DNA of 64,000 nt, from assembly GCF_028607085.1 (NCBI RefSeq), contig NZ_CP117412.1:1-64000 (forward strand), in the 5' to 3' direction. Below the pieces are notes generated by a model. The model searched no databases. It worked only from the letters and a program-made list of their open reading frames with translations, and was not told the origin of the DNA. Below, one piece after another: positions 34,630 to 42,926 of this stretch. This DNA comes from Sphingomonas naphthae (GTDB taxonomy: Bacteria > Pseudomonadota > Alphaproteobacteria > Sphingomonadales > Sphingomonadaceae). Made by a program: the position numbers and the translations under genes. Numbering within the stretch: position 1 is the stretch's first letter; every line of letters begins with the position of its first letter.

Positions 34630-36125
34630 GACTGTTGAAAAAGGCATATGTGTGAGCAGCGTGGCGGATGGCTGTTGACGCCGGTCACCGGGGACTCGCT
34701 TCGTATCAGGCGGGCGCTGCCTGCCGCGCGAGCAGCTGGAGGTTGTAGGCCGCAGCCGCCATGGTGAACTCTTCGGCAGCTCCGGCGAGGCTACGTAGCT
34801 TGAGGGTTCGCAGGCCGAGGTTGCGTTTCAAGTGGCCGAACACGCGCTCGATCCGTTTTCGTCGGCGATGGGCCTGCACGTAAGCATCGGTGCCGGCAAG
34901 GGCGCGGACGGCGTCGCGAGCATCCTCGCTCACGAGGCGGGTGACGCCGCGTTTCTTGCCGATTGTGCATTGCGGCTTCAGTTCGCAGGCGGCGCAATCC
35001 GCCGGACGGCTTCGATAGACGCGGACCTGACTTGCCCGGTTGGTGCCGCAGTAGCTGAGCGGCTTGTCCGCCGGGCAGCGATAGGTGTCGGCCTCCCGGT
35101 CGTAGCTGAAAGCATCTCGGGTGAAGAAGGCGTCGCGTTGGCGGCCGCGGTCGATGACCGGAATGTACGGCGTGATGTTACGCTCGATCAGCCAGCCAAG
35201 CAGCGGACCACTGCCATACGCCTTGTCGGCCGAGAGGCTCGCAGGCGCGATGCCCAGCCTGGTTCCGGCGCGTGACACCAGCGTCCGGGTCGCCGCGACT
35301 TCGGCTGCAAAGCGCGCCGGTGTCGCTTCAACGTCGAGGATGCAGTCGGTATCGAGGTCGAGCAGCGGATTGATGGCGTAGGCATAACGTGCAGGACCGT
35401 GCTTGCAGGTGAGCGCCGCCTGCGGGTCGGTCGGCGAGATGCTGGCCGGCTCGACTGGCGCCGGTTCATCGGGACCCGGCGGCAACGCGGCATTCAGCGC
35501 TGCCAAATATTCGGCGACAGGCCGCGACACAGTGTCCCTGCCACGAAGCTCATCTGCAGCGTCGGCGCCCTTCAGTCTCTTCTCGCGACTGGCGTCGGCC
35601 ATGATCGTACTGCCGTCCACCGCCACGTCGCGCCCTGCCACCAGCCCGGCTGCTGCGCACTGTGCGACCACCTGCTCAAACAGCAGGCGATGCAGGTCAC
35701 AGGCGCGGAACCGGCCGTGCCGGTTCTTGGAGAAGGTGGAGTGGTCGGGCACCCGGTCCGCCAGATCGAGCCGACAAAATCAGCGATAGGCGAGATTGAG
35801 ATGCACCTCCTCGCACAAGCGCCGTTCCGACCGGATGCCGAACAGGTAGCCGACCAGCAGCATCCTGAGCATCATTTCCGGATCGATCGAAGGTCGCCCG
35901 CTCGCGCTATAGCTCGCTACCAGTGCCTCGCGCACGAAGCCGAGGTCCAACACGCTATCGATCCGCCGCAGCAGGTGGTCGCTCGGCACATGGTCGTCGA
36001 GCCGGAAGCCGTAGAACAGCGCACCCTGTGCTACTTGCCGACCCATCATATCCATGACCCTCCACCGCTATGCCGCAGTGAATCACGCCTTCATCGCCCT
36101 CGCAACCAGCCGTTTTTCAACAGTC
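34630..36125 (-). mobile_element. IS1182-like insertion sequence, transposase interrupted
   Basis: A 1,496-bp element with inverted ends GACTGTTGAAAAA / TTTTTCAACAGTC. TCGA flanks both ends; because TCGA is palindromic it is either a 4-bp duplication or part of longer inverted repeats. The single transposase gene contains an in-frame stop. A related element starts at 41907. Confidence 0.8.
34706..36055 (-). pseudogene. IS1182-family transposase with in-frame TGA
   Basis: The frame runs 449 codons from 36055 to 34706 but has TGA at 35782-35780, where the second copy (42 kb) has TGG: the context is NLAYR-stop-FCRL against NLAYRWFCRL. Before the stop are 91 residues with the N-terminal DUF772-type domain; after it are 348 residues with the DDE core and a CxxC/Cys-X2-Cys zinc-like group (DCAACELKPQC). 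Nothing else is broken, so a single G-to-A change inactivated it. Confidence 0.87.
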
Positions 36126-36204
36126 TCGACCGATTGTTGAACAGGCTGAGCCGAGTGTCTTGCCACGATCAAGGCGAAGTAGCTGAGAGCTTTAGGGGAG
36201 CCTG

Positions 36205-36546
36205 TTAGCGGTTCACTTGCCCCGGACACGGCCAAGCCGAACTCAAGGCCTGTTCGGCCCCCGCGACCATGTGGACACTCTGAAAATAGCTGTCCCGTTC
36301 CGCCCAGCGCAGATAGGCCGCACGCAAGGCCGCACGATCATCGCGCGGCGCGCCGCACTCGGCCTTTCGCGCGACGATCATCATGTCCAGCACGCCTTGG
36401 AGATATGCTCCACACCTCTGCTCCGCGGCGCGGCAGCTCGCGAGAAGCGCGGCACCTTGCATGTCCGACTGTTTGGTTTGCGCCAGCGCCGGAGCATGAG
36501 GAGCGACCGCCCCCATCAGCGCCAAGATCATGGTTGCACGTTTCAC
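36205..36546 (-). CDS. Small secreted protein, Rap1a/Tai-like
   Basis: A 113-residue protein with signal peptide (MILALMGAVAPHAPALA) and a mature domain with CRAAEQRCGAYLQGVLDMM and a later Cys in AECGAPRDD, AWPCPG. The Cys pattern and Y-x-x-G-V-x-D motif resemble the Rap1a/Tai immunity-protein fold, common in alphaproteobacteria as an orphan secreted protein. No effector gene is nearby. The GTG start has AAGGA eight bases upstream. Confidence 0.6.
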   Translation of the reverse strand: MKRATMILALMGAVAPHAPALAQTKQSDMQGAALLASCRAAEQRCGAYLQGVLDMMIVARKAECGAPRDDRAALRAAYLRWAERDSYFQSVHMVAGAEQALSSAWPCPGQVNR

Positions 36547-36633
36547 CGTTTTCGTCCTTTCCGAACCCGGCTGGGCCGGGTGAAGGGGCGCGTCCGAGCT
36601 TAAGGTGCTGACACGCCTCAATCGCATTTTCAT

Positions 36634-36767
36634 TCCTCGCTACCGAGCACCTGGCCTTCGGGCGTCACGAACAGCTCGACTGTCTTGCCAGCGCTGTTCC
36701 AGTTGCCCATCGGGCCGTGGTCGGGGTCGGGCGGCGATGACGGCCCGAAAAGCCGATCGCCTGATCG
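36634..36767 (-). pseudogene. C-terminal gene remnant without a start
   Basis: A short open frame directly after, and in frame with, the DUF1259 stop codon encodes about 43 residues ending WNSAGKTVELFVTPEGQVLG. It has no start codon or ribosome site. It looks like the tail of a lost gene. No family recognised. Confidence 0.35.
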
Positions 36768-37667
36768 TCAGCTTCGTTGCAGGTTCATTTTGTCAAGGGC
36801 AGCGCGCAGGCCGCGGGCGAGCTTGGCTGCATCCTGGTTCGCCCAAAAGTGCATGAAGAACAGGCGCGGCTCGTCGTTCAGCATGTGATTGTGCAGTGCC
36901 GTAACTTCGATCCCGCTGGCGCGCAGCGCGCGCATGACCGGATCGACCTCGCTCGCTACCAGCACGAAATCGCCGGTGATCGCGGCCTTGCCGCCCCCGG
37001 TCGGCTGGAAGTTGATCGCGGTCGCGGTTCCCATCGTGGGCGGCGTGACCATACCGGCATCCATCAACCTTTCCGCGCGCGGGAAGCTGTATTGGAGGAC
37101 GCCGCCATTCGGCTTGCCCTTGGCCCCCATCACGCCGTCAAGTGCGGCCGTGTTGAGATCGACGGGCGGCGAGCTGCCGGCCCCGGCTGAGGGCGGTTGC
37201 GAGTCCCTGGACGGCGCGGCGAGCGGGGTGCGGCTTTCCGCCAGCGCGGCGCGCAACGCGGTCGCGAGCTTCACCGGGTCGCCATGCCCGGCGATGTGCA
37301 GGTACATGGTGGCGGGCGCGGAGCGCAGCAGGTGATTGTGGAGCGCGGTGATCGTGAAGCCGCCGGCCAAGAGGCGGCTTATCACCGGGTTCACCTCCTC
37401 GTGCGTCAGCACCAGGTCGCCCATCACAATAGTGTCGTCACCCATCGGCTGGAACGCCGCCCAGGAGCCGAGCGCCAGTGCTGGCTTGATCGCCACGCCG
37501 TCGAGAGTGACGTGCAGGTCGGAGCGCGGGAAGCCGTAGCGATGGACACCGCCCGCCTGTTCGGTGCCCGGTCGGCCGAGCGCAGCATCGACCTTGTTCC
37601 AGTCGGGCGCGGCCCAGGCCGGGGCGGCGAGCGCGGCGAGAACGCCGGCCAGAAGGGGTTTCATCAT
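36768..37667 (-). CDS. DUF1259 (LppY/LpqO-type) secreted protein
   Basis: A 299-residue protein with signal peptide (MMKPLLAGVLAALAAPAWA) and two DUF1259 repeats: residues 24-145 and 168-290. Each repeat has a GFPRSDL or SFPRAE motif, GDLVL/GDFVL, and TALHNHLL or TALHNHML. The His pairs may bind metal. The family often accompanies chromate-resistance genes, as here. It lies 16 bp after the tiny ORF at 37684-37806. The downstream end is followed by a gene remnant in the same frame. Confidence 0.87.
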   Translation of the reverse strand: MMKPLLAGVLAALAAPAWAAPDWNKVDAALGRPGTEQAGGVHRYGFPRSDLHVTLDGVAIKPALALGSWAAFQPMGDDTIVMGDLVLTHEEVNPVISRLLAGGFTITALHNHLLRSAPATMYLHIAGHGDPVKLATALRAALAESRTPLAAPSRDSQPPSAGAGSSPPVDLNTAALDGVMGAKGKPNGGVLQYSFPRAERLMDAGMVTPPTMGTATAINFQPTGGGKAAITGDFVLVASEVDPVMRALRASGIEVTALHNHMLNDEPRLFFMHFWANQDAAKLARGLRAALDKMNLQRS

Positions 37668-37683
37668 CCAATCTCTCCTATCA

Positions 37684-37806
37684 TCAGCGCCGGCACGGAT
37701 AGGCTTCGCGCAACGCGACGGTCTCCCCGCGCTGCGCGTGCGCCGCGGTAGGAGCGATCCCGCCCGAGACGAGCAGCGCCAGCATGGTCCCGGTCAGACG
37801 TGACAT
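37684..37806 (-). CDS. Tiny secreted peptide upstream of DUF1259 gene
   Basis: A 40-codon frame with a strong ribosome site (GAGGAGAGGGCG before ATG) encodes a signal-peptide-like N-terminus (MSRLTGTMLALLVSGGIAPT, then AAHAQ) and a 16-residue mature tail ending in one Cys. It is followed 16 bp later by the DUF1259 gene on the same strand, so it would be the first gene of that unit. Function unknown. It could be a leader peptide. Confidence 0.55.
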   Translation of the reverse strand: MSRLTGTMLALLVSGGIAPTAAHAQRGETVALREAYPCRR

Positions 37807-37846
37807 CGCCCTCTCCTCGCGCGTTCGCCAACCCAAGCATGTCTAT

Positions 37847-37870
37847 GGTTGCATGAACGATGATGCAACC
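37847..37870. promoter_or_regulatory. Perfect inverted repeat, probable ChrB operator
   Basis: GGTTGCAT, 8-nt spacer, ATGCAACC. It lies between the divergent DUF1259 unit and chrB, 30 bp before the preferred chrB start. ChrB is a DNA-binding regulator, so this is its likely site. Confidence 0.6.
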
Positions 37871-37900
37871 GTTACACTCCAAAATCCGGATGATACAGTT

Positions 37901-38851
37901 ATGACGAACGCCGAACCCAGCCCTTGGTTGCTGTTGATCCCGCAGCTTCCCGCCAAGCCCGCCTATTTGCGGGTGAAGGTGTGGCGGCGTTTGCAGGCGA
38001 TCGGGGCCGCGCCGCTCAAGAACGCGGTCCACGCGCTCCCCAACCGCGCCGACACTCGCGCGCTGTTCGAGGATTTGCACCGCGAGATTGCCGACAATGG
38101 CGGCGAGGCGCTGATCCTAGAGGCGCGGCTGGTAGGTGGCATCGGTGACCCCGAGCTTCGCGGAACTTTCGACGCGGCGCGCGATGCCGATTACGAGGAG
38201 CTGGCGCGCGAGGCGCGGACCTTGGCGGAAGGCGAGTATGTTCCCCCCGGCGAGGTTCGCCGGTTGCGCCGCCGGCTGGACGAGATCGCCGCGATCGACT
38301 TCTTCGGCGCGCACGGGCGGCAAACGGCCGAGGCGGCGCTTGCCCCGGCGGAAGCCCGGGCGGGCCAGCACCCCGACGTGACCGGGCCGGGCGCGCCCGA
38401 GCTGGCCCAGGCCGAGCTTCGCGGGCGCACCTGGGTCACGCGCGTCCACATCCACGTCGACCGCATCGCGTCAGCGTGGTTGATCCGGCGCTTCATCGAC
38501 CCGGACGCGACCTTCAAGTTCGTGGAGGGCAAGGGTTACGCCCCCGAGCCCGGCGAGCTGCGCTTCGACATGGCGGACGCCGAGTTCACGCACGAAGGCG
38601 ACCGCTGCACCTTCGAGACGCTGGTGTTCCGCCGAGGGCTCGACGGCGACCCGGCGCTCGTCGCGCTGTCGGAGATCATCCACGACCTCGACATCGCCGA
38701 CGACAAGTTCGGCCGGCCGGAGACGGCCGGCGTCAGCGCGCTGATCGAGGGGATATGCGCCGCCACGCCCGACGACCCCGACCGGCTCGCGCGAGGCGCG
38801 GGCGCGCTCGACGGCTTCTACGCCCACTTCACCAGGCGACGAGGAGAATGA
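37901..38851 (+). CDS. chrB: Chromate-responsive regulator ChrB
   Basis: A 316-residue ChrB. The N-terminal part (PWLLLIPQLPAKPAYLRVKVWR) is the winged-helix-like DNA-binding region, and the C-terminal chromate-resistance domain holds TRVHIHVDRIASAWLIRRFIDP and FTHEGDRCTFE. It senses chromate and controls chrA. ATG 37901 is preferred because the inverted repeat operator covers the earlier ATG at 37853. Stop and chrA start overlap (ATGA). Confidence 0.88.
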   Translation: MTNAEPSPWLLLIPQLPAKPAYLRVKVWRRLQAIGAAPLKNAVHALPNRADTRALFEDLHREIADNGGEALILEARLVGGIGDPELRGTFDAARDADYEELAREARTLAEGEYVPPGEVRRLRRRLDEIAAIDFFGAHGRQTAEAALAPAEARAGQHPDVTGPGAPELAQAELRGRTWVTRVHIHVDRIASAWLIRRFIDPDATFKFVEGKGYAPEPGELRFDMADAEFTHEGDRCTFETLVFRRGLDGDPALVALSEIIHDLDIADDKFGRPETAGVSALIEGICAATPDDPDRLARGAGALDGFYAHFTRRRGE

Positions 38852-40257
38852 CGATGGAGGCGACCGCGACCGCGCCGATCGCAGGCCCGAGCCCGCGGGA
38901 TCACGGCATCCCCTTCGGCGAAGCGCTGCGGGTCTGGGCCAAGGTTGCCGCCTTAAGCTTCGGCGGCCCGGCCGGCCAGATCGCGATGATGCACCGCGTG
39001 CTGGTCGAGGAGCGGCGATGGATCGGCGAGGAGCGGTTCCTTCACGCGCTCAACTATTGCATGTTGCTGCCCGGCCCCGAGGCGCAGCAGCTCGCCATCT
39101 ACATCGGCTGGCTGCTCCACAAGACCAAGGGCGGGCTTGTCGCTGGCGCGCTGTTCGTGCTCCCCGGCCTGGTCGCGATCATGGCGCTGAGCTGGGTCTA
39201 TGCGCTGTTCGGCAACGTCCCCTTTGTTGAGGCGCTGTTCTTCGGCTTGAAGGCCGCCGTGCTCGCAATCGTGCTTCAGGCCGTCGTGCGCATCGGCTCG
39301 CGCGCGCTGAAGAACAACGTCATGCGCGGGATCGCGGCGGCATCGTTCGTGGCGATCTTCTTCCTTGGCGTTCCTTTCCCGATCATCATTCTTGCGGCCG
39401 CCATCGCCGGCTTCCTTGGCGGGCGCGCACGCCACCCCGCCTTCATGGGCGGGGGCAGCCACGGTGCATCGGGCGGCAAGATCGTCCGCGATGCCGAAAC
39501 CGCGCTTGGCGAGCACGTCCCCGACCACGCCCGCCCCAGCCTCGCATGGTCGCTCCGGATCAGCGGTGCGCTCCTCGCGCTGTGGCTCGCGCCGATTGCG
39601 GCGCTGCTCGCGTCAGTCGGACCGGGCAATGTGTTCACGCAGATCGCGCTGTTCTTCTCCAAGATGGCGGTGGTGACGTTCGGGGGCGCTTACGCCGTGC
39701 TCGCCTATGTCGCTCAGCAGGCCGTCGAAAACTACGGCTGGCTTCGTCCCGGCGAGATGCTGGACGGACTTGGCATGGCGGAGACGACGCCGGGGCCGCT
39801 GATCATCGTGACGCAGTTCGTCGGCTTCATGGGCGCGTTCCGGCAAGCGACCGGCTTGCCCCCGCTGCTCGCCGCCACCTTGGGGGGCTTGCTCACGACC
39901 TGGGTGACGTTCGTGCCTTGCTTCCTCTGGATCTTCCTGGGCGCGCCGTTCATCGAGAAGCTGCGCGGTAACAAGGCGCTGTCGGCCGCGCTCGCCGCCA
40001 TCACCGCAGCCGTGGTCGGCGTGGTGCTCAATCTGGCGGTGTGGTTCGCGCTCCACACCCTGTTTCACCAAGTCCGCGCCCTGCCGATCGCCGGCAGGAC
40101 GCTGGACGTGCCGGTGTTGTCCACCCTCGACCCGGCCGCGCTAGCGTTGACCGTCGCGGCCCTGGTCGCGATGTTCCGGTTCAAGTCGGGCGTGATCCCG
40201 ACCTTAGGCGCGTGCGCCGCGGCGGGCGTCGCGCTTCGCTTGTCCGGGCTCGCTTAG
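38848..40257 (+). CDS. chrA: Chromate efflux transporter ChrA
   Basis: A 469-residue long-chain CHR transporter, two homologous halves of five to six helices. Family signatures are visible in both halves: SFGGPAGQIAMMH with RRWIGEERFLHALN near the N-terminus, and VTFGGAYAVLAYV with MAETTPGPLIIVTQFVG in the second half. It expels chromate by proton exchange. The start overlaps the chrB stop after GAGGAG. Complete. Confidence 0.94.
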   Translation: MTMEATATAPIAGPSPRDHGIPFGEALRVWAKVAALSFGGPAGQIAMMHRVLVEERRWIGEERFLHALNYCMLLPGPEAQQLAIYIGWLLHKTKGGLVAGALFVLPGLVAIMALSWVYALFGNVPFVEALFFGLKAAVLAIVLQAVVRIGSRALKNNVMRGIAAASFVAIFFLGVPFPIIILAAAIAGFLGGRARHPAFMGGGSHGASGGKIVRDAETALGEHVPDHARPSLAWSLRISGALLALWLAPIAALLASVGPGNVFTQIALFFSKMAVVTFGGAYAVLAYVAQQAVENYGWLRPGEMLDGLGMAETTPGPLIIVTQFVGFMGAFRQATGLPPLLAATLGGLLTTWVTFVPCFLWIFLGAPFIEKLRGNKALSAALAAITAAVVGVVLNLAVWFALHTLFHQVRALPIAGRTLDVPVLSTLDPAALALTVAALVAMFRFKSGVIPTLGACAAAGVALRLSGLA

Positions 40258-40604
40258 AGCTGGAGCCCGAAGCGCGGCCCCACCCACGTCATCGCGAGGT
40301 AGAGCGCAACCGTGAGGAGACACCCCGAGGCGAGCGCCAGCCAGAACGGCGCGCCGCGGTTGAGCATCGCCGCAATGAGTAGGAACATCGGCAAGGACGG
40401 CAGCACGTACCAGAAGGTCGCGCCGGCATGGGCCGCCATGCGCGCCCGATCGTGCGTGTCGCGCCAGAGCCAGATCATGCCCAGCACCGAGACGAGCGGG
40501 AGCGAGGCGATCAGCGCGCCGAAACCGGGGCTGCGCTTGGCGATCTCCGACACGGCGACGATGATGACGGCCGATATGCCGGCCTTGAGAAGCAGGTAGA
40601 GCAT
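40254..40604 (-). CDS. DUF3147 small membrane protein
   Basis: A 116-residue protein with four hydrophobic helices, matching DUF3147 (MLYLLLKAGISAVIIVAVSE, IASLPLVSVLGMIWLW). Function unknown. Its ATG overlaps the stop of dmeF copy 2 (TGATG), so it is the third gene of the dmeRF copy 2 unit. dmeRF copy 1 has no such gene. It is convergent with chrA (4-bp overlap). Confidence 0.83.
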   Translation of the reverse strand: MLYLLLKAGISAVIIVAVSEIAKRSPGFGALIASLPLVSVLGMIWLWRDTHDRARMAAHAGATFWYVLPSLPMFLLIAAMLNRGAPFWLALASGCLLTVALYLAMTWVGPRFGLQL

Positions 40605-41545
40605 CAGCGCACCTCGACCGTGAGGTGCGCCAGCTCGTGAACCGGCGCGAGCCGCTGGCGGACCAGCTCGCCATTCCGAACGCCGGCGACGCTGACGATC
40701 GCCGCGTGCGCTTCCGGTCCGACCTTCCAGACGTGCAGGTCGGTCACTCGGGCGTCGCCGGGAGCTTCGACCAGCTCGCGCACCTCGTCGGCGACATGCG
40801 CGTCGGTGCGATCGAGCAGGACGGCGGCCGTGTCGCGCATCAGGCTCCATGACCAGCGGGCGATGACGACCGCGCCGACGATCCCCATGACCGGGTCCAT
40901 CCAGACCCAGCCGAGATACCGGCCGGCGAGCAGCGCCGCGATGGCGAGGACCGAGGTGAGCGCGTCGGCGAGGACATGAACATAGGCCGAGCGGAGGTTG
41001 TTGTCGCCGCCGTGAGAGCCGTGGGCGTGCGCATGATCGTGCCCGTGGTGATGATCGTGCCCGGGCCCGTGCCCGTGATGGTGGTGACCGCTCGAGAGCA
41101 GAAAGGCGCTGGCGATGTTCACACCTAGGCCGACGACGGCAATGATCGTGGCCTCCCCGAATGCGACCGTGATGGGCTGAAACAGGCGCAGCACCGATTC
41201 CACCCCGATCCCGAGCGCGATCAGGCCGAGCACCATGGCCGAGGCGAAACCGGCGAGGTCGCCAACCTTGCCGGTGCCGAAGCTATAGGCCGGGTTGCGC
41301 GCGTGACGCTTGGCATACGCATAAGCCGCCGCAGCGACCGAGAGCGCGCCGGCGTGCGTCGCCATGTGGAACCCGTCCGCGAGCAGCGCCATCGAGCCGG
41401 TCAGGTATCCGGCGATGATTTCGCCGACCATCATCACGGCTGTGAGTGCGACCACCCACAGGGTTCGGCGGGCGTTCTCGTCGTGCGAGCTGCCCAGGAA
41501 AACGTGATCGTGGGCAAAGCGGTCGATTTCGGAAGCGGTAGGCAT
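40604..41545 (-). CDS. dmeF: CDF exporter DmeF (copy 2)
   Basis: A 313-residue DmeF, nearly the same as copy 1 in all helices (LLADGFHMATHAG, VHVLADALTSV). The His-rich loop differs in length and repeat order (HHHHGHGPGHDHHHGHDHAH). Conserved C-terminal domain. It exports Co/Ni and follows dmeR copy 2 by 11 bp. ATG 41545 gives the family N-terminus (MPTASEIDRFAHDHVFLG). Confidence 0.9.
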   Translation of the reverse strand: MPTASEIDRFAHDHVFLGSSHDENARRTLWVVALTAVMMVGEIIAGYLTGSMALLADGFHMATHAGALSVAAAAYAYAKRHARNPAYSFGTGKVGDLAGFASAMVLGLIALGIGVESVLRLFQPITVAFGEATIIAVVGLGVNIASAFLLSSGHHHHGHGPGHDHHHGHDHAHAHGSHGGDNNLRSAYVHVLADALTSVLAIAALLAGRYLGWVWMDPVMGIVGAVVIARWSWSLMRDTAAVLLDRTDAHVADEVRELVEAPGDARVTDLHVWKVGPEAHAAIVSVAGVRNGELVRQRLAPVHELAHLTVEVR

Positions 41546-41556
41546 CGAGCACAATC

Positions 41557-41832
41557 CTACTTGGCGTAACGGCGGATCACCGCCAGCAGCTCGTCGGCTC
41601 CGTGGGCGCGCTCCTCGTCCGTCAGCCCCGACCGAGCAACGTGCGCTTCCAGGTGTTCGGCGATAATTTCGTCCATCAGCCCGTTCACCGCGCCGCGGAC
41701 GGCCGCGACCAAGTGCAGAACCGTCGCGCAGGAGTCGCCTGACGTGAGGCCGCGTTCGACGGCCCCGACTTGGCCGGCGATACGACGCACGCGTGCGATC
41801 AGGTCGGCGTTGGAACCGGAGAGATGAGCCAT
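41557..41832 (-). CDS. dmeR: Co/Ni-responsive repressor DmeR (copy 2)
   Basis: A 91-residue RcnR-type repressor, nearly collinear with copy 1 (RVRRIAGQVGAVER, DSCATVLHLVAAVRGAVN, DEIIAEHLEAHVA). The Cys-X3-His ligand pair is conserved. Divergence at the N-terminus and around residues 30-34 shows that the duplication is not recent or that the two were acquired separately. Confidence 0.9.
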   Translation of the reverse strand: MAHLSGSNADLIARVRRIAGQVGAVERGLTSGDSCATVLHLVAAVRGAVNGLMDEIIAEHLEAHVARSGLTDEERAHGADELLAVIRRYAK

Positions 41833-41850
41833 ATACCCCCCTCCCCTATG
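41833..41850 (-). promoter_or_regulatory. DmeR-type operator, G-tract (copy 2)
   Basis: On the minus strand CATAGGGGAGGGGGGTATAT lies directly before the dmeR ATG. The core AGGGGGGTAT is shared with copy 1. Confidence 0.7.
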
Positions 41851-41981
41851 CCGGGCAGATCGCAAGAACAACCCGGCGCATTACCGCTGTTCAGAAAACG
41901 GCCGGGGCCGTTGAAAAAGGCGGGGTGATCCGATCGCGTTCCTAACGGGTTCCCTGCTTCGACACATCGGGAGCAGCGGCC

Positions 41982-42863
41982 ATGATGGGTGAGCAACAGC
42001 GAGGCGGCAAGGGTGCAGGTTGGCGGGCGCTGGGAGCGATGATCGCCGCCGATCACATCCTACGCAGGATAGACGGGCTGATCGACCTGGGTGAACTGCG
42101 CGATGCGCTCGCGCCGCACTATAGTCGCCGTGGGCGTCCCTCGATCGTGCCCGAATTGCTGATCCGCATGGCGCTGATCGCTCGCCTCTATGGCATCACG
42201 TCGGAACGCCGTCTGTGCGAGGAAGTCCGCTTCAACCTCGCCTACCGCTGGTTCTGCCGATTGCCGCTCGACGCGCCGGTGCCGCACCACTCGACGTTCA
42301 GCAAGAACCGGCATGGCCGCTTCCGCGATGCCGGCATCTTCCGCATCCTGTTCGAGCAGACGGTGCGGCGCTGCGCCGACGCGGGGCTGATCGCCCACAA
42401 GGATGCGGCAATCGACGCATCGTTCGTCGCGGCCGATGCAAGCTGGCAGCGCAAGATGCGGGATGCCGATATGGCCGCGCCCCGACTTCCCCGCCCGGTT
42501 TGTGAATGGCTGGCGGATCAGGCCAATGCTCCACCGCAGGAACATGGCGTACCGCGTGGCAAGCCGGCCGAGGTGTCACGCACCGATCCGGCGTCGGCAT
42601 GGTCTGCGCGCACGGCGCGGGGCCGGTTCGGCTATGCCCTGAATGTCCTGATTGACACGCCGGGAGGGGTAACGATCGACGTGGAGGCCAGCCCCGCCCG
42701 CTTTGCGGCGGAAGTCGATGCGGGGCGGACAATGCTGGCACGGGCCGATGATCGGTTCGGCTACCGGCCAAAGCGTGTCGCGGCCGACACCGCCTATGGC
42801 AGCGCCGCGTTCCTGGCGTTCGTCACCGATCGCGGCACCATCCCGCATATCCCGGTGCTGGAA
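41982..42863 (+). pseudogene. IS1182-family transposase, 5' part (interrupted)
   Basis: About 294 codons of a transposase related to the one at 34706-36055 (NLAYRWFCRLPLD, HHSTFSKNRHGRF). The frame is cut after IPVLE by the Tn3 element. Removing that element and one copy of TGGAA restores the frame into IPVLE-RSEQTKGKF, so the gene was intact before insertion. Confidence 0.9.
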
Positions 42864-42926
42864 GGGAGCACCTCAAGGTTTGTGACACGGACAGCGGTAA
42901 GCTGAACAGGTAGCGAACAGGGCGGC

